DNA of 64,000 bases from Pyxidicoccus xibeiensis. Its GTDB lineage: Bacteria > Myxococcota > Myxococcia > Myxococcales > Myxococcaceae. Where the stretch lies: assembly GCF_024198175.1 (NCBI RefSeq), contig NZ_JAJVKV010000004.1, positions 124,001 through 188,000 of the forward strand. Direction: 5' to 3'. Below are positions 25,708 to 35,100 of the stretch, piece after piece. Positions within the stretch are counted from its first letter, which is position 1; the number at the start of each line of letters is the position of its first letter. Made by a program: the position numbers and the translations under genes. A model generated the notes under the pieces. The model had not been told where the DNA came from. It did not search any database and saw only the letters and a list, made by a program, of their open reading frames with translations.

Positions 25708-25842
25708 GGAAGTGGCGAAACGTACACAGCCGCTCCCGCGAGTCACGCGGTATGAAATTCCCGAGCCCGTTACGAAGAGGGCCACGTTCGCGGGGGAGGG
25801 CCGGCCCCGCCCTTGCACCTTGAAGCCGGGCCTGGAGGCGGT

Positions 25843-26550
25843 ATGCGCATCGCGGTGATTTCGGACCTGCACCTGGGAAGGCGGGACGCCGCGGACCACT
25901 TCGGACATGACGACTCCGCCTTCCTGCGCTTCCTGCGGTTCCTGGAAGGCAACTTCGAGCGCATCATCCTGCTGGGTGACATCTTCGAGACGCTGACGCC
26001 GCGCACGCCGGGGCGGTACGCGGCGGAGCTGGCGGCGGCGCGCGCCGCGCACCCGGACATCGTCCAGCGCTTCGCCCTGCCCCAGTACCACTACATCCAC
26101 GGCAACCACGACCTGGTGGCCGGGACGCTCCTGGGCGCGCCGGAGCAGCTCGTGCTGGAGGCCGACGGGGTGAGGATGCTGTTCACCCACGGGCACCACC
26201 ACGACTGGGTCATCCGCAAGGCGCGCTGGCTGTCGGAGGCGGCGGTGTGGGCCGGCGCCTGGCTGCGGCGGATGCGGCTGCGGGCCATGTTCCGCATGTT
26301 CCAGGCGCTGGACGAGCGGATGACGAACGCGCTGCCGGACCCGGCCCGGTGCACCTTCCAGCGCTGGGCCCTGGCGCGCGCCAACGACAGCGCCGCCGAC
26401 ATCGTCGTCACCGGGCACACCCACCTGGGCATGCGCGTGGAGCATGGCAGCCGGCTGTTCCTCAACAGTGGGACGTGCTCGGAGGGCCAGTTCTCCTTCC
26501 TCAGCCTGGACACCCGCACCGCGCAGTACGGCCTGCACACGCGCTGGTAG
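25843..26550 (+). CDS. Metallophosphoesterase
   Basis: The 235-residue calcineurin-like phosphoesterase shows the complete dimetal motif set: SDLHLG (D8, H10), LGDIFE, GNHDLV, FTHGHHHDW and TGHTHLG. The size and FTHGHHHDW resemble LpxH-type hydrolases (UDP-2,3-diacylglucosamine) and related soluble phosphoesterases, but the substrate cannot be assigned. ATG 25843 with GGAGG five bases upstream fixes the start. Confidence 0.9.
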   Translation: MRIAVISDLHLGRRDAADHFGHDDSAFLRFLRFLEGNFERIILLGDIFETLTPRTPGRYAAELAAARAAHPDIVQRFALPQYHYIHGNHDLVAGTLLGAPEQLVLEADGVRMLFTHGHHHDWVIRKARWLSEAAVWAGAWLRRMRLRAMFRMFQALDERMTNALPDPARCTFQRWALARANDSAADIVVTGHTHLGMRVEHGSRLFLNSGTCSEGQFSFLSLDTRTAQYGLHTRW

Positions 26551-26639
26551 TGCCCCTGGCTGCCCGGCGTGGAGGCGGGGCAGCGGGGCCCCCGCGTTTC
26601 GGCCGCTCAAGTTGGAGAAGGGCTGGGTAGAATCGGCGG

Positions 26640-27458
26640 ATGTTCAGGCGGTTCACCGAGGCGCTCCGCGTGCTGGCGCGACGCTCCCCGAGGCAGGCCT
26701 CCACTCCCGGAGCCCTGTGGGAGAATCCGCCCGAGGTGTCGGAGCAGGCCGCCGAGCCGGCCCTGGGCGAGCCGCCCCGCCGGATGTCGGCCGCGCGCCG
26801 GCCCGCCGCCCGCGCCTCCCGGCCGGTGCGCTACTTCGACCTCCACGACGACTACCGCTTCCCCGAGCGGGTGGAGCTGTCCGACCCCGTCTCCCTCGAG
26901 AAGGTGAAGGTGGACTCCGTCTGGCAGTTCACCTCCGGCGCGCGGGTGACGGGCCTGGGGAAGCTGCGCTGCGCCCCCCAGCCGCCCGGAGTCCCGCTCG
27001 ACTTCTCCCTGGCGGGCGCGGGGCTCACCCCCATCGTCAGCGCGCGGGTGGCCTCCATCTTCCGCGAGCTGGCCCCGGACGACGTGCAGCTGCTCCCGGT
27101 GGAGATTGAGGACCGCCGCGAGCGGTTCTTCATCCTCGTCGCCACGCGCCTGCTGCGCTGCATCGACGAGCGCGCGTGCACGGAGCTGCGCCTCTACACG
27201 CCGGAGGACGGCCTGCCCGAGCGCGTGGGCCAGTACCGCACCGTGCGCGGCCTGCGCGTGGACCCGGAGAAGACCGCCGGCGCCCGGGTCTTCCGCTCCT
27301 GGGGCTGGCCCGTGAGCCTCATCGTCTCCGAGGGAATCAAGGAAGCCCTGGAGCACGCGGGCGTCACCGGGGCCCGGTTCGCCGAGGTGACGGGCCCCGT
27401 CCCGCCGCAGCACCGCCGCAAGGCGGGAGCGAAAAAGCCAAGGAAGACACGGCGTTAG
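26640..27458 (+). CDS. Imm11-family (MXAN_0049-type) immunity protein, orphan
   Basis: The 272-residue protein matches the immunity family Imm11 (DUF1629): RYFDLHDDYRFPERVELSD near residue 63, VWQFTSGARVTGLGKLRC, VPLDFSLAGAGLTPIVS, VEIEDRRERFFILVATRLLRCID, then VFRSWGWPVSLIVSEGIKEAL near the end. Imm11 proteins neutralise toxins of polymorphic toxin systems and are greatly expanded in myxobacteria. The first 60 residues are a low-complexity extension and the last 15 a basic tail (KAGAKKPRKTRR). No toxin gene is adjacent: the neighbours are a phosphoesterase and a kinase. It is probably an orphan that protects against kin-transferred toxins. Confidence 0.8.
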   Translation: MFRRFTEALRVLARRSPRQASTPGALWENPPEVSEQAAEPALGEPPRRMSAARRPAARASRPVRYFDLHDDYRFPERVELSDPVSLEKVKVDSVWQFTSGARVTGLGKLRCAPQPPGVPLDFSLAGAGLTPIVSARVASIFRELAPDDVQLLPVEIEDRRERFFILVATRLLRCIDERACTELRLYTPEDGLPERVGQYRTVRGLRVDPEKTAGARVFRSWGWPVSLIVSEGIKEALEHAGVTGARFAEVTGPVPPQHRRKAGAKKPRKTRR

Positions 27459-27495
27459 TCCCGTCCGTCCACTGTCCGCCGATGTTCAAATCTGG

Positions 27496-27575
27496 TTGAC
27501 AGCCGGCCCTGGACTTGTGGGGTAGGGAAAACGCCGATAGCCTCTCAATTTTCTAATAATTCTTGAGGGGACAGT
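27496..27575 (+). promoter_or_regulatory. AT-rich leader of the kinase gene
   Basis: TTGACA (27496-27501) and an AT-rich stretch (TTTTCTAATAATTC, 27549 onwards) occur just before GAGGGG and the TTG start at 27575. A consensus -10 at proper spacing is not seen, so the promoter assignment is tentative. Confidence 0.3.
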
Positions 27576-28789
27576 TGGACAGGGTCAACACGTCATTGCC
27601 GGCTCCCGCAGAAGAGAGCTACTTCGGCAAATACAGGATTGTCCAACAACTCGCGTCTGGTGGGATGGCCCACATCTTCCTGGCCTCCATCGACGGGCCG
27701 GACGGGTTCTCCAAGCCGTGCGTGGTGAAGCGCGTGCTGCCGGAGTACGAGAACCAGGAGGCCTTCAGCCGGATGTTCGCCGACGAGGCGAAGGTCGCCG
27801 CGCTGCTGACGCACCCCAACATCGTCCAGGTCTTCGACTTCGGGAAGATTGATGGCCAGTACTACCTGGCCATGGAGTGGATTCAGGGCCAGTCGTTGGA
27901 CCGGCTGCTGCGCTCCGCCTCGAAGGTGGGGTACCCCATTGGCCCGCGCGTGGCGGTGGAGGTGGGGCTCGCGCTGGCGGACGCGCTGGCGTACGCGCAC
28001 GCGAAGACGCTGCCGGACGGCACGCCGCTGCGGCTGGTGCACCGGGACGTGACGCCGGGCAACGTGCTGGTGTCGCGCGAGGGCATCGTCAAGCTGGCCG
28101 ACTTCGGCATCGTGAAGAGCGCGGTGAACCTGGAGCGCACGCTGGTGGGCGTGGTGAAGGGGAAGTACCCGTACATGTCCCCGGAGCAGATCCACAACCG
28201 GGAGCTGGACCACCGCTCGGACCTGTTCTCGCTGGGCATCGTCCTCTACGAGACCTCCACCGGGAAGCGCCTGTTCAAGCGCGACACCGTGGAGGCCACC
28301 ATCTTCGCCACGTCCCAGGCGGAGGTGCCTCCGCCCTCCGAGGTGGTGCCGGGCTTCCCCGCCGAGCTGGAGCGCATCCTCCTGCGGCTGCTGGCGAGGG
28401 AGCCCGATGCGCGCTACGCGAATGCGCGCGAGGTGCGCGAGGAGCTGGAGCAGTTCCGCGCCTCGCAGGGCTGGACGCCCGGCGGCCGCGAGCTGGCCAC
28501 GGCGGTGACGACGCTGTTCCCCCCCGACAAGACGGGGCAGGTCCCCACCGCCCTGTCCGCCTTCGGCGCGTCCGCGTCCGGGTCCGGCAGCGGCTCCAGC
28601 AGCAGCCGCACGCCCAGCGGCGTCCCGGGCTCGCGGCCCGCCCCCGTCGAGGCCACCAGCGCGACGGAGCACGTGCCGAGCGCGCCCGCCATGGCGCCCG
28701 CGAAGGCCGAAGGATTTCCCCTGGGGATTGCGGTGGCCGCGGGCGTCGCGGTCCTCGGCACCGCCCTGTTCTGGATGTTCGTCGCCTGA
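27575..28789 (+). CDS. Membrane-anchored Ser/Thr protein kinase (Hanks type)
   Basis: The 404-residue kinase starts at TTG 27575, four bases after GAGGGG. The kinase domain (about residues 14-300) has the Gly-rich loop LASGGMAHIFLA, the ATP lysine in CVVKRVLPEY, the catalytic loop VHRDVTPGNVL (Asp present; the DVTPGN variant is typical of myxobacterial kinases), DFGIVKS and GKYPYMSPEQ. A Ser/Gly/Pro-rich linker leads to one C-terminal transmembrane helix (about residues 380-404, FPLGIAVAAGVAVLGTALFW) with essentially nothing beyond it, so it is tail-anchored with no sensory periplasmic domain. A PEGA-domain protein and a TonB-dependent receptor follow and may relay or receive the signal. Confidence 0.95.
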   Translation: MDRVNTSLPAPAEESYFGKYRIVQQLASGGMAHIFLASIDGPDGFSKPCVVKRVLPEYENQEAFSRMFADEAKVAALLTHPNIVQVFDFGKIDGQYYLAMEWIQGQSLDRLLRSASKVGYPIGPRVAVEVGLALADALAYAHAKTLPDGTPLRLVHRDVTPGNVLVSREGIVKLADFGIVKSAVNLERTLVGVVKGKYPYMSPEQIHNRELDHRSDLFSLGIVLYETSTGKRLFKRDTVEATIFATSQAEVPPPSEVVPGFPAELERILLRLLAREPDARYANAREVREELEQFRASQGWTPGGRELATAVTTLFPPDKTGQVPTALSAFGASASGSGSGSSSSRTPSGVPGSRPAPVEATSATEHVPSAPAMAPAKAEGFPLGIAVAAGVAVLGTALFWMFVA

Positions 28790-28833
28790 GGGGCGACACC
28801 CGCGCGGCGACCTGGCGCGGGAATGAGACGCAG

Positions 28834-29970
28834 ATGAAACAGAAGACCTGGATTGCCGTCATCCTCCTGGGCACCGTCGCCGTCAACGCGGTGGCCTACC
28901 TGGCCGTGCGCTCCCGGCGCGCCGCCGAAGCGCCCTTCGCCGCTGGTGCCGAACCCGCTCGCGCGGCGCCCGCCACCGTGGCGTCGGTCTCGCCCCCGCC
29001 AGCCCCCGCCGCCGTCGAGCCCGCGCGGGAGGATGCGAACGAGGGGCTGGCCCGCGCCCGGCGGGCCGCCGGTCTGGCCGCGCTGGAGGACCGCGAGTAC
29101 GACACCGCCGTCTCCGAGTTCACCGAGGCGCTGCGGCTGCGCGGGGACGACAAGGGAGACCTGGTGGAGCTGCTGCGCATCGCGGTGGACCTGCAGACGC
29201 GCGAGCAGGCCCGGGCGGCGCGCGCCGAGCGCTCCAAGCCGTCGCGGGAGACGGCCGCGACGTCCCGCGCGGCGAAGACCCGGGCGGCCCGGCTCGCCGC
29301 GCGCACGCAGCCCAAGGAGAAGGAGAAGGAAGCCGCCCCCGCCGAGGTGGAGGAGTCCCGGGGCGCGCTGCTGCTGGTGACGTCCACGCCCCCGGGGCTG
29401 ACGGTGCTGGTGGATGGGAAGGCCGTGGACCTCACGCCGGCGCGCGTGCCCATGCGCGTGGGCACGTACCGCGTGGCCATCGCCCAGGGTGGGCGCAAGC
29501 TGGCCGAGGAGACCGTGGAGCTGGCCGAGGACGATGTCCACTCCATCAACCGCGACCTGACGGCCGACGTCGCGCCGCCTCCCGCTCGCGCCGCTCCGGC
29601 GCCGATGGCGGCGGCGCTCCCCTCCCCCGCGGCCGCGAGCCCCGTGAGCGCGCAGCAGCCCGCGGCGGCCCGCGCCGTGCCTGCAACCGCGCCGGCCAGC
29701 CCCGAGCCCCCGCCGCCCGCCACGGCCCGCACCGCGCCCACCTCCGTGGCCTCCGCCGCCGTCGCGCAGAAGGGCGACCTGGACGTCTCGTCCCCGTCCC
29801 TCTACGGCGAGGTGTGGATCAACAACCGGCCGTATGGCTTTCCACCCATCAAGGCCCAGGGCCTTCCGGCGGGCACCGCGCGCGTCGAGGTCCGCGTCAA
29901 CGGCGTGGTGAAGCGGAAGATGAACGTCGAGGTCGAGCCCGGCCGCCTCACCGCGGTCCGCGTCCGCTGA
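28834..29970 (+). CDS. Membrane-anchored PEGA-domain protein
   Basis: The 378-residue protein has an N-terminal transmembrane helix (IAVILLGTVAVNAVAYLAV), a helical repeat-like part (about residues 70-120, ALEDREYDTAVSEFTEALRL), a Lys/Ala/Arg-rich linker, a PEGA domain at about 170-250 (LLLVTSTPPGLTVLVDGKAVD, PMRVGTYRVAIAQGG), a Pro/Ala-rich spacer and a second short PEGA-like end (GEVWINNRPYGFPPIKAQGLPAGTARVEV). PEGA domains bind surface polymers or act as kinase-associated sensors. It lies 44 nt after the kinase stop, so it is likely the kinase's partner; kinase plus PEGA pairs are known in Myxococcus. Confidence 0.85.
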   Translation: MKQKTWIAVILLGTVAVNAVAYLAVRSRRAAEAPFAAGAEPARAAPATVASVSPPPAPAAVEPAREDANEGLARARRAAGLAALEDREYDTAVSEFTEALRLRGDDKGDLVELLRIAVDLQTREQARAARAERSKPSRETAATSRAAKTRAARLAARTQPKEKEKEAAPAEVEESRGALLLVTSTPPGLTVLVDGKAVDLTPARVPMRVGTYRVAIAQGGRKLAEETVELAEDDVHSINRDLTADVAPPPARAAPAPMAAALPSPAAASPVSAQQPAAARAVPATAPASPEPPPPATARTAPTSVASAAVAQKGDLDVSSPSLYGEVWINNRPYGFPPIKAQGLPAGTARVEVRVNGVVKRKMNVEVEPGRLTAVRVR

Positions 29971-30057
29971 AGCCTCACCCTCTCCCGCGCCCCTTCCCCA
30001 GTTCCCCCCCGGGTGACGGCCTCAGGAGGCCCGCACCCCGGCTCGTTCGAGGTCCCC

Positions 30058-32097
30058 ATGCCCCGCACCCCCAGCTGCCCTGGCATCTCCCTTGGCTTGT
30101 CCTTCCTCCTGTGCGCGGCGCCCGCCGTCGCCGGACAGGAGGCGCCCCCAGCGGAGGCCCTTCCCGTAGAGGAGCAGCCCGCGAGCACCAGCGAGGAGCC
30201 CGAGGTCCACAGCCAGGTGGCCTCGTTCGCCGTCACCCGGCTGCAGGAGTCTCCCGCCGTGGTCACCGCGATGAACGCGGACGAGATTCGCGCGTCGGGT
30301 GCGCGAGACTTGATGGACCTGCTGCTGCTGGTGCCCGGCTTCTTCTTCGGCGTGGACGTGCAGGGCTCGGTGGGCCCCGGCTTCCGCGGCCTGTGGGGCT
30401 ACGAGGGCAAGGTGCTGCTCGTCGTGGACGGCAAGGAGCTGAACGAGCAGCTCTACTCCACGATGCAGCTGGGCAACGAGTTCCCCGTCGAGCTCATCGA
30501 GCGCATCGAGGTGGTGCGCGGCCCGGGCTCCGTCATCTACGGCGGCAACGCCGAGCTGGCCGTCATCAACGTCATCACCCGCGGCGTCCAGGGCAGCACG
30601 GACCTGTTGGTGTCCGGCACCTACGGGCAGCTCGAGAGCGTCAACGGCCGGCGCGGCGTGACGCTCTCCGGGCGCAAGGTCTTCGAGTCCGTGCCCGGCC
30701 TGAGCCTCTTCGCCTCGGCCGGCCTGGGCCAGGCCCAGCGCAGCGACGCCGAGTTCCAGGACTTCTTCGGCAACTCCGCGCAGATGGGCGGCAACAGCCA
30801 GCTGGACCCGACGACGGTGCAGGCGGGCGTGGGCTACAAGGACACGCAGCTGAGCGTCCTGTATCAGCGCTACAACACGTCCACCGTCGTCGCCTTCGAC
30901 GAGGTGCTGTCGGCGCCGGCCCCCACCGAGTTCGAGAACCTCCACGCCGAGCTGAGCAACCGGCTCCGCCCGAGCGAGCAGCTGGAGCTGGTCACCCGCC
31001 TCAACCTCACGCTGTCGGAGCCGTTCCGCGATTCCGACCAGCAGTCCGAGTTCTATTACGAGAAGCAGGTGCGGCGGCTGCGTGGGCGCGCCATGGCCCG
31101 CTGGGCGGCGCTGGACTTCCTGCAGCTCACCGCGGGCGCGGACGTCACCTCCGATGAGGGCCGGCTCAACGGCCCCGCGGACGTCGGCCTGCAGACAGCC
31201 TTCGGCGAGGAGGGGGCCGACCGCGTCTCTTACCTGAACCTGGCCGGCTTCATGGAAGCGTACCTGGACAACCCCATCGCCACGGTGGTGGCCGGCGCGC
31301 GCTTCGAGAACCACAGCGCCTTCGGCAGCTCCTTCGTGCCCCGGCTGGTGCTGCTGCGCTCCTTCGGGCCGTTCAGCGCCAAGGCCCTCTTCAGCCGCGC
31401 GTTCCGCGCCCCCGGCATCGAGAACATCAGCCTGGGCGACGACGTCCGGCCGGAGCGCACCACCGTGTTCGAGCTGGAGGGCACGCTGCGGCTGGGTGAG
31501 GGCCACGCGGTGAGCGCGAACGCCTTCGACATGGGCGTGTCGGACCCCATCATCTACTCGTACGACGCGGTGTCGAACACGGAGGCCTACCGCAACCTGG
31601 GACGCCTGGGCAGCCGCGGCGTCGAGCTGGACTACCACCTCAAGGGTAGCTGGGGCCGCGCGACGCTCAACTACTCCTTCTATGCGCCGTCCGGCCGCAA
31701 CGACGTGGAGGACTACCAGGTGCCCGGGCACTCCAACACCTTCACCGGCATGCCCACGCACAAGGCGTCACTCGCGGGCAGCGTGAAGGTGCTGCCGTGG
31801 CTCTCCATCAGCCCCACCGCCGTGCTCGTGGGCAAGCGCTACGCCGTGGACGCGCCGGATGACGCGGGCACCTCCGCCGTGCAGGAGCTGCCCACGCAGC
31901 TGCTCTTCAACCTCTTCGTGCGCGCGGAGAATGTGGGCACGCCCGGACTCGAGCTGGGCGCCGGTGTCTACAACCTGATGGGCACCAACTTTCGCATCGC
32001 CCAGCCCTACAACGGTGGCCATGCCCCGCTTCCCGTTTTCTCCCGGGAATTCATGGTGCGTGTGAGCTATCTGCTCGAGCCGGGCCTCGACTCATAA
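30058..32097 (+). CDS. TonB-dependent outer-membrane receptor
   Basis: The 679-residue protein starts at ATG 30058 (GAGG five bases upstream) and has a signal peptide cleaved near AVAGQ. A plug domain (about residues 60-180; PAVVTAMNADEIRASGARDLMDLLLLVPGF, VELIERIEVVRGPGSVIYGGNA, VINVITRG) precedes a 22-strand-type barrel ending MVRVSYLLEPGLDS. An acidic Glu/Pro-rich linker separates signal and plug, and no clear TonB box is seen. Cobalamin/siderophore and carbohydrate receptors share this fold; the substrate cannot be assigned. It may be co-transcribed with the kinase and PEGA genes (87 nt gap). Confidence 0.92.
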   Translation: MPRTPSCPGISLGLSFLLCAAPAVAGQEAPPAEALPVEEQPASTSEEPEVHSQVASFAVTRLQESPAVVTAMNADEIRASGARDLMDLLLLVPGFFFGVDVQGSVGPGFRGLWGYEGKVLLVVDGKELNEQLYSTMQLGNEFPVELIERIEVVRGPGSVIYGGNAELAVINVITRGVQGSTDLLVSGTYGQLESVNGRRGVTLSGRKVFESVPGLSLFASAGLGQAQRSDAEFQDFFGNSAQMGGNSQLDPTTVQAGVGYKDTQLSVLYQRYNTSTVVAFDEVLSAPAPTEFENLHAELSNRLRPSEQLELVTRLNLTLSEPFRDSDQQSEFYYEKQVRRLRGRAMARWAALDFLQLTAGADVTSDEGRLNGPADVGLQTAFGEEGADRVSYLNLAGFMEAYLDNPIATVVAGARFENHSAFGSSFVPRLVLLRSFGPFSAKALFSRAFRAPGIENISLGDDVRPERTTVFELEGTLRLGEGHAVSANAFDMGVSDPIIYSYDAVSNTEAYRNLGRLGSRGVELDYHLKGSWGRATLNYSFYAPSGRNDVEDYQVPGHSNTFTGMPTHKASLAGSVKVLPWLSISPTAVLVGKRYAVDAPDDAGTSAVQELPTQLLFNLFVRAENVGTPGLELGAGVYNLMGTNFRIAQPYNGGHAPLPVFSREFMVRVSYLLEPGLDS

Positions 32098-32105
32098 TTC
32101 GAGAA

Positions 32106-32153
32106 TCCGCCGTGACTCCCCCCGCCGTGACAACACCCGTGTGTCACGGCGGA
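32106..32153 (+). terminator. Terminator region with two competing hairpins
   Basis: TCCGCCGTGAC at 32106-32116 and CCGCCGTGACA at 32122-32132 are direct copies, and both pair with the single downstream complement (GTCACGGCGGA at 32143-32153; TGTCACGGCGG at 32142-32152). Either 11-bp hairpin can form. It ends the receptor gene; the following sequence is AT-rich. Confidence 0.7.
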
Positions 32154-32157
32154 TAAT

Positions 32158-32178
32158 ACAAATGCCTGATGCATTTGT
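32158..32178. promoter_or_regulatory. Perfect 8-bp inverted repeat upstream of the C39-like peptidase gene
   Basis: ACAAATGC and GCATTTGT flank the 5-nt spacer CTGAT, ending only two bases before the GAGGGGG ribosome-binding site (32181). It is AT-rich, symmetric and precisely positioned, so it could be an operator or an mRNA hairpin controlling translation of the gene at 32197. Confidence 0.6.
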
Positions 32179-32196
32179 TCGAGGGGGACACGGTTC

Positions 32197-35100
32197 ATGC
32201 GCGTCGATGGTTCATCACGTTCGTCACAGGCTCATTCACCGAAGGACGCGGGGGACGTCCAGAAGAGCGAGTCAGCCGAGCACAACGAAGTCCGGACGGA
32301 GGAGTCGTCCCAGGCCACGGGGCATGACTCCGAGTCGCACTTCGAGGAGGAGGACTCTTCTTCGTACCGGCTGAGCCCGCCGCCTCCGCCGCCGCCTCCC
32401 GAGCCGGAGCCCGAGGAGGAGCTTCCGCTTCCGAGGAAGGACCTGAAGCGCGGCGCCACCGGTGAGGATGTGGCGGCGGTCCAGGACTCGCTGGTGGAGC
32501 TGGGCTATCTGACGAAGGAGCAGGTGGCCACCGGGCCGGGCCTCTTCGGCCCGCAGACGGAGGCCGCGCTCAAGAAGTTCCAGCAGGAGCATGGCGTCAC
32601 CGCCAACGGTGAGTATGCCGCCAGCACCCGCGAGGCGCTGTCGAAGGCGCTGTCGCAGGCGGCGCGCTCCGGTGGCCGGGCGCCGGGCTCGGCCATGTCG
32701 GCGGAGCAGGCGTTCATCACCCAGTTCACCTCCGAGTACAACCCGTACGGTCCGCGCGGCAGCACCAACTGCGGCCCCGCGAGCCTGGCGATGTCGCTGG
32801 CATACACCGGGCACATGCCGCCGGGGCTCACCAAGGAGCAGCAGGTGGACCATGCGCGCGCGCTGATGAGCCCGCGCCGCGCGTCGGAGTTCACGTATGC
32901 GCAGGCGTCGGACGGCACGCGCGTGCCGATGCTCAACCGCGACCGCGAGCTGACCGGCGGCACCATGGTGGGTGACGGCATCAAGGGCGCGGGGCTCGAC
33001 TCGCGCTACGGGCAGGGCTGGGAGACGCTGGACAAGCAGCTCGCCGCGGGCAACCCCGTCATCGCCAATGGCTACACCAACTCGGCCTGGCGCTCGCAGT
33101 TCCCCGAGCGCATGGGCTCGGGCGACGTGGGCCACCTCAACGCCATCCTCGGCAAGACGGCGGAGGGGAAGTACATCGTCGCGGACCCGCTGCACACCGG
33201 CGGCCCGGTGGAGATGACGCGCGCGCAGCTCAGCGTCTTCTTCTCGCCCACCGGCGGCCAGCCCTCGTTCAACGCGCTGGAGGGCGCGTCACGCGGTGCT
33301 GGAGCCGCCGCCGCGGGTGCCAGCGCGGGCGCGGCGGCGGCCGGGGGCGCGGCGGGGCTGCCCTCGGGCCGTGGGACGAATGTCGCGGAGCTGCTGCGCA
33401 ACGCCGCCAGCGGCCTGCCGCTGCCCCAGCCCGGCGTGGCGACGAGCAACACCCAGGTGCGGACCCAGGTGGCGACGCAGGCCACGGGCGCCACTCCCGC
33501 GACAAAGGCCCAGGAGGATGCGAAGGCGCTCGACGCGACGCTCCAGCGCAGCCTGCAGGAGGGCGCGGCCCAGTTCGAGAGGCTCATCAACGACAACCCG
33601 GACCCGGCCTACCAGGAGGCCCTGGTCAAGGCCGCCCGGCCCGCGCTGGTGAAGATGGGCGAGTACTTCTCCAGCGTGTCGCCTGAGACGGACCGCAAGC
33701 TGCGCCCGCCGCCGCCGCAGAAGCCGCCGGACCTGAGCGACCGCACGGTCCTCAACGAGCTGGGCGGCCAGGAAAACAACATCAAGTACCAGACGTACTA
33801 CAGCCTGGCGCGCGCGGCGGAGAAGCTGCGGGAGCCGTCCGCGGGGCTGATGGGCGCGGCCTTCGCGGACAAGATGCCGCCGGGCATCACCCAGGGGCCG
33901 CTGCTGGGCGCGGTGAGGAACACGCTCGCCGCGGACATCGGCACGAAGCTGGCCTTCGAAATCGAGCGCTCGCTCTCGCGGTCTACCGTCACCACGCCCA
34001 ACGCCCCCACGCACTTCCGCGACGCCCAGCTGCTCCACGAGGCGCTGTGGAAGCCCATCGATGCGATTCGCACGAACTTCGTCGCCGCCGCGGAGAAGGC
34101 GGAGGAGCACCAGAAGAAGCTCACCGAGCTGCTCAGCGGCCCGGCCAAGGTGCTCACCGACGAGCAGAAGCAGGCCGTCATCGCCGCCTTCATGACGCCG
34201 GAGCGCAAGGCGGACATGGAGAAGTTCGAGCAGCTCAGCAAGCAGCTCGCCCAGGTGGCGCCGGACGGGGTGCCGCCGAGCGACGCGGACCCGCGGGTGC
34301 AGGAGCTGGCGCGCGCGCTGCCGCGCATGGCCGAGACGGACTCGGGCGCCGAGTACCTCGCGAGGCAGCTGGAGGCCAAGGGCGAGGGCAAGCATGTCTT
34401 CCTGGACGTGGCGTCCAAGCTCAAGGACGGCAAGGACTTCGACGAGAAGCTCGCCATCGCGCTCGTGAAGTCCGCGGGCCGTGACGCCATCAAGGCCGCC
34501 AGCATCCGCGACGTCACCACGGCGAAGGAGATCTACGAGGGCCTGGCGCAGTACGCGCCCCTCTTCGGGATGCGCCCGGATGACATGCGGACGTACACGT
34601 CCGTGCTGCAGACGCTCAAGCCCAACATGTCGGCCGAGCAGTACAAGCGGAACATGGAGCCGCTCGACACCCTGCTGCGGAAGCAGGAGGCGGGCCTGAT
34701 TGGCAATCCCGACACCCGGGGCGGCCAGGCGCTGCGCGGCCTGGGTGTCGCCATCTCCTTGGCGGCGCTCGCCTCGGATGCCAGCGAGTGGTCCGAGGGG
34801 GACGTGGCCGCCCATCTGAAGGTGGTCGGCGACTACATCAGCGTGGGCGCGGACGGCGCGGGCTACCTCACCGACATCCTGGTGAAGGGCGCGTCGGCCT
34901 CCAAGCTCATGGGCCGGCTGTCCGCGGTGGGCGCCATCCTCGGCGCGGCGGGTGATGCCATCCAGGGCTTCCAGGCCGTGAAGGAGGGCAAGTACTTCAG
35001 TGGCGCCGCCTCGGGCGCGCAGGCCATCGGCGGGGCCATCCTCGCCGCGTCCGCCTTCGTCAGCCTGGCCCCCGGCCTTCAGCTGGCGGGCGCCGCCCTG

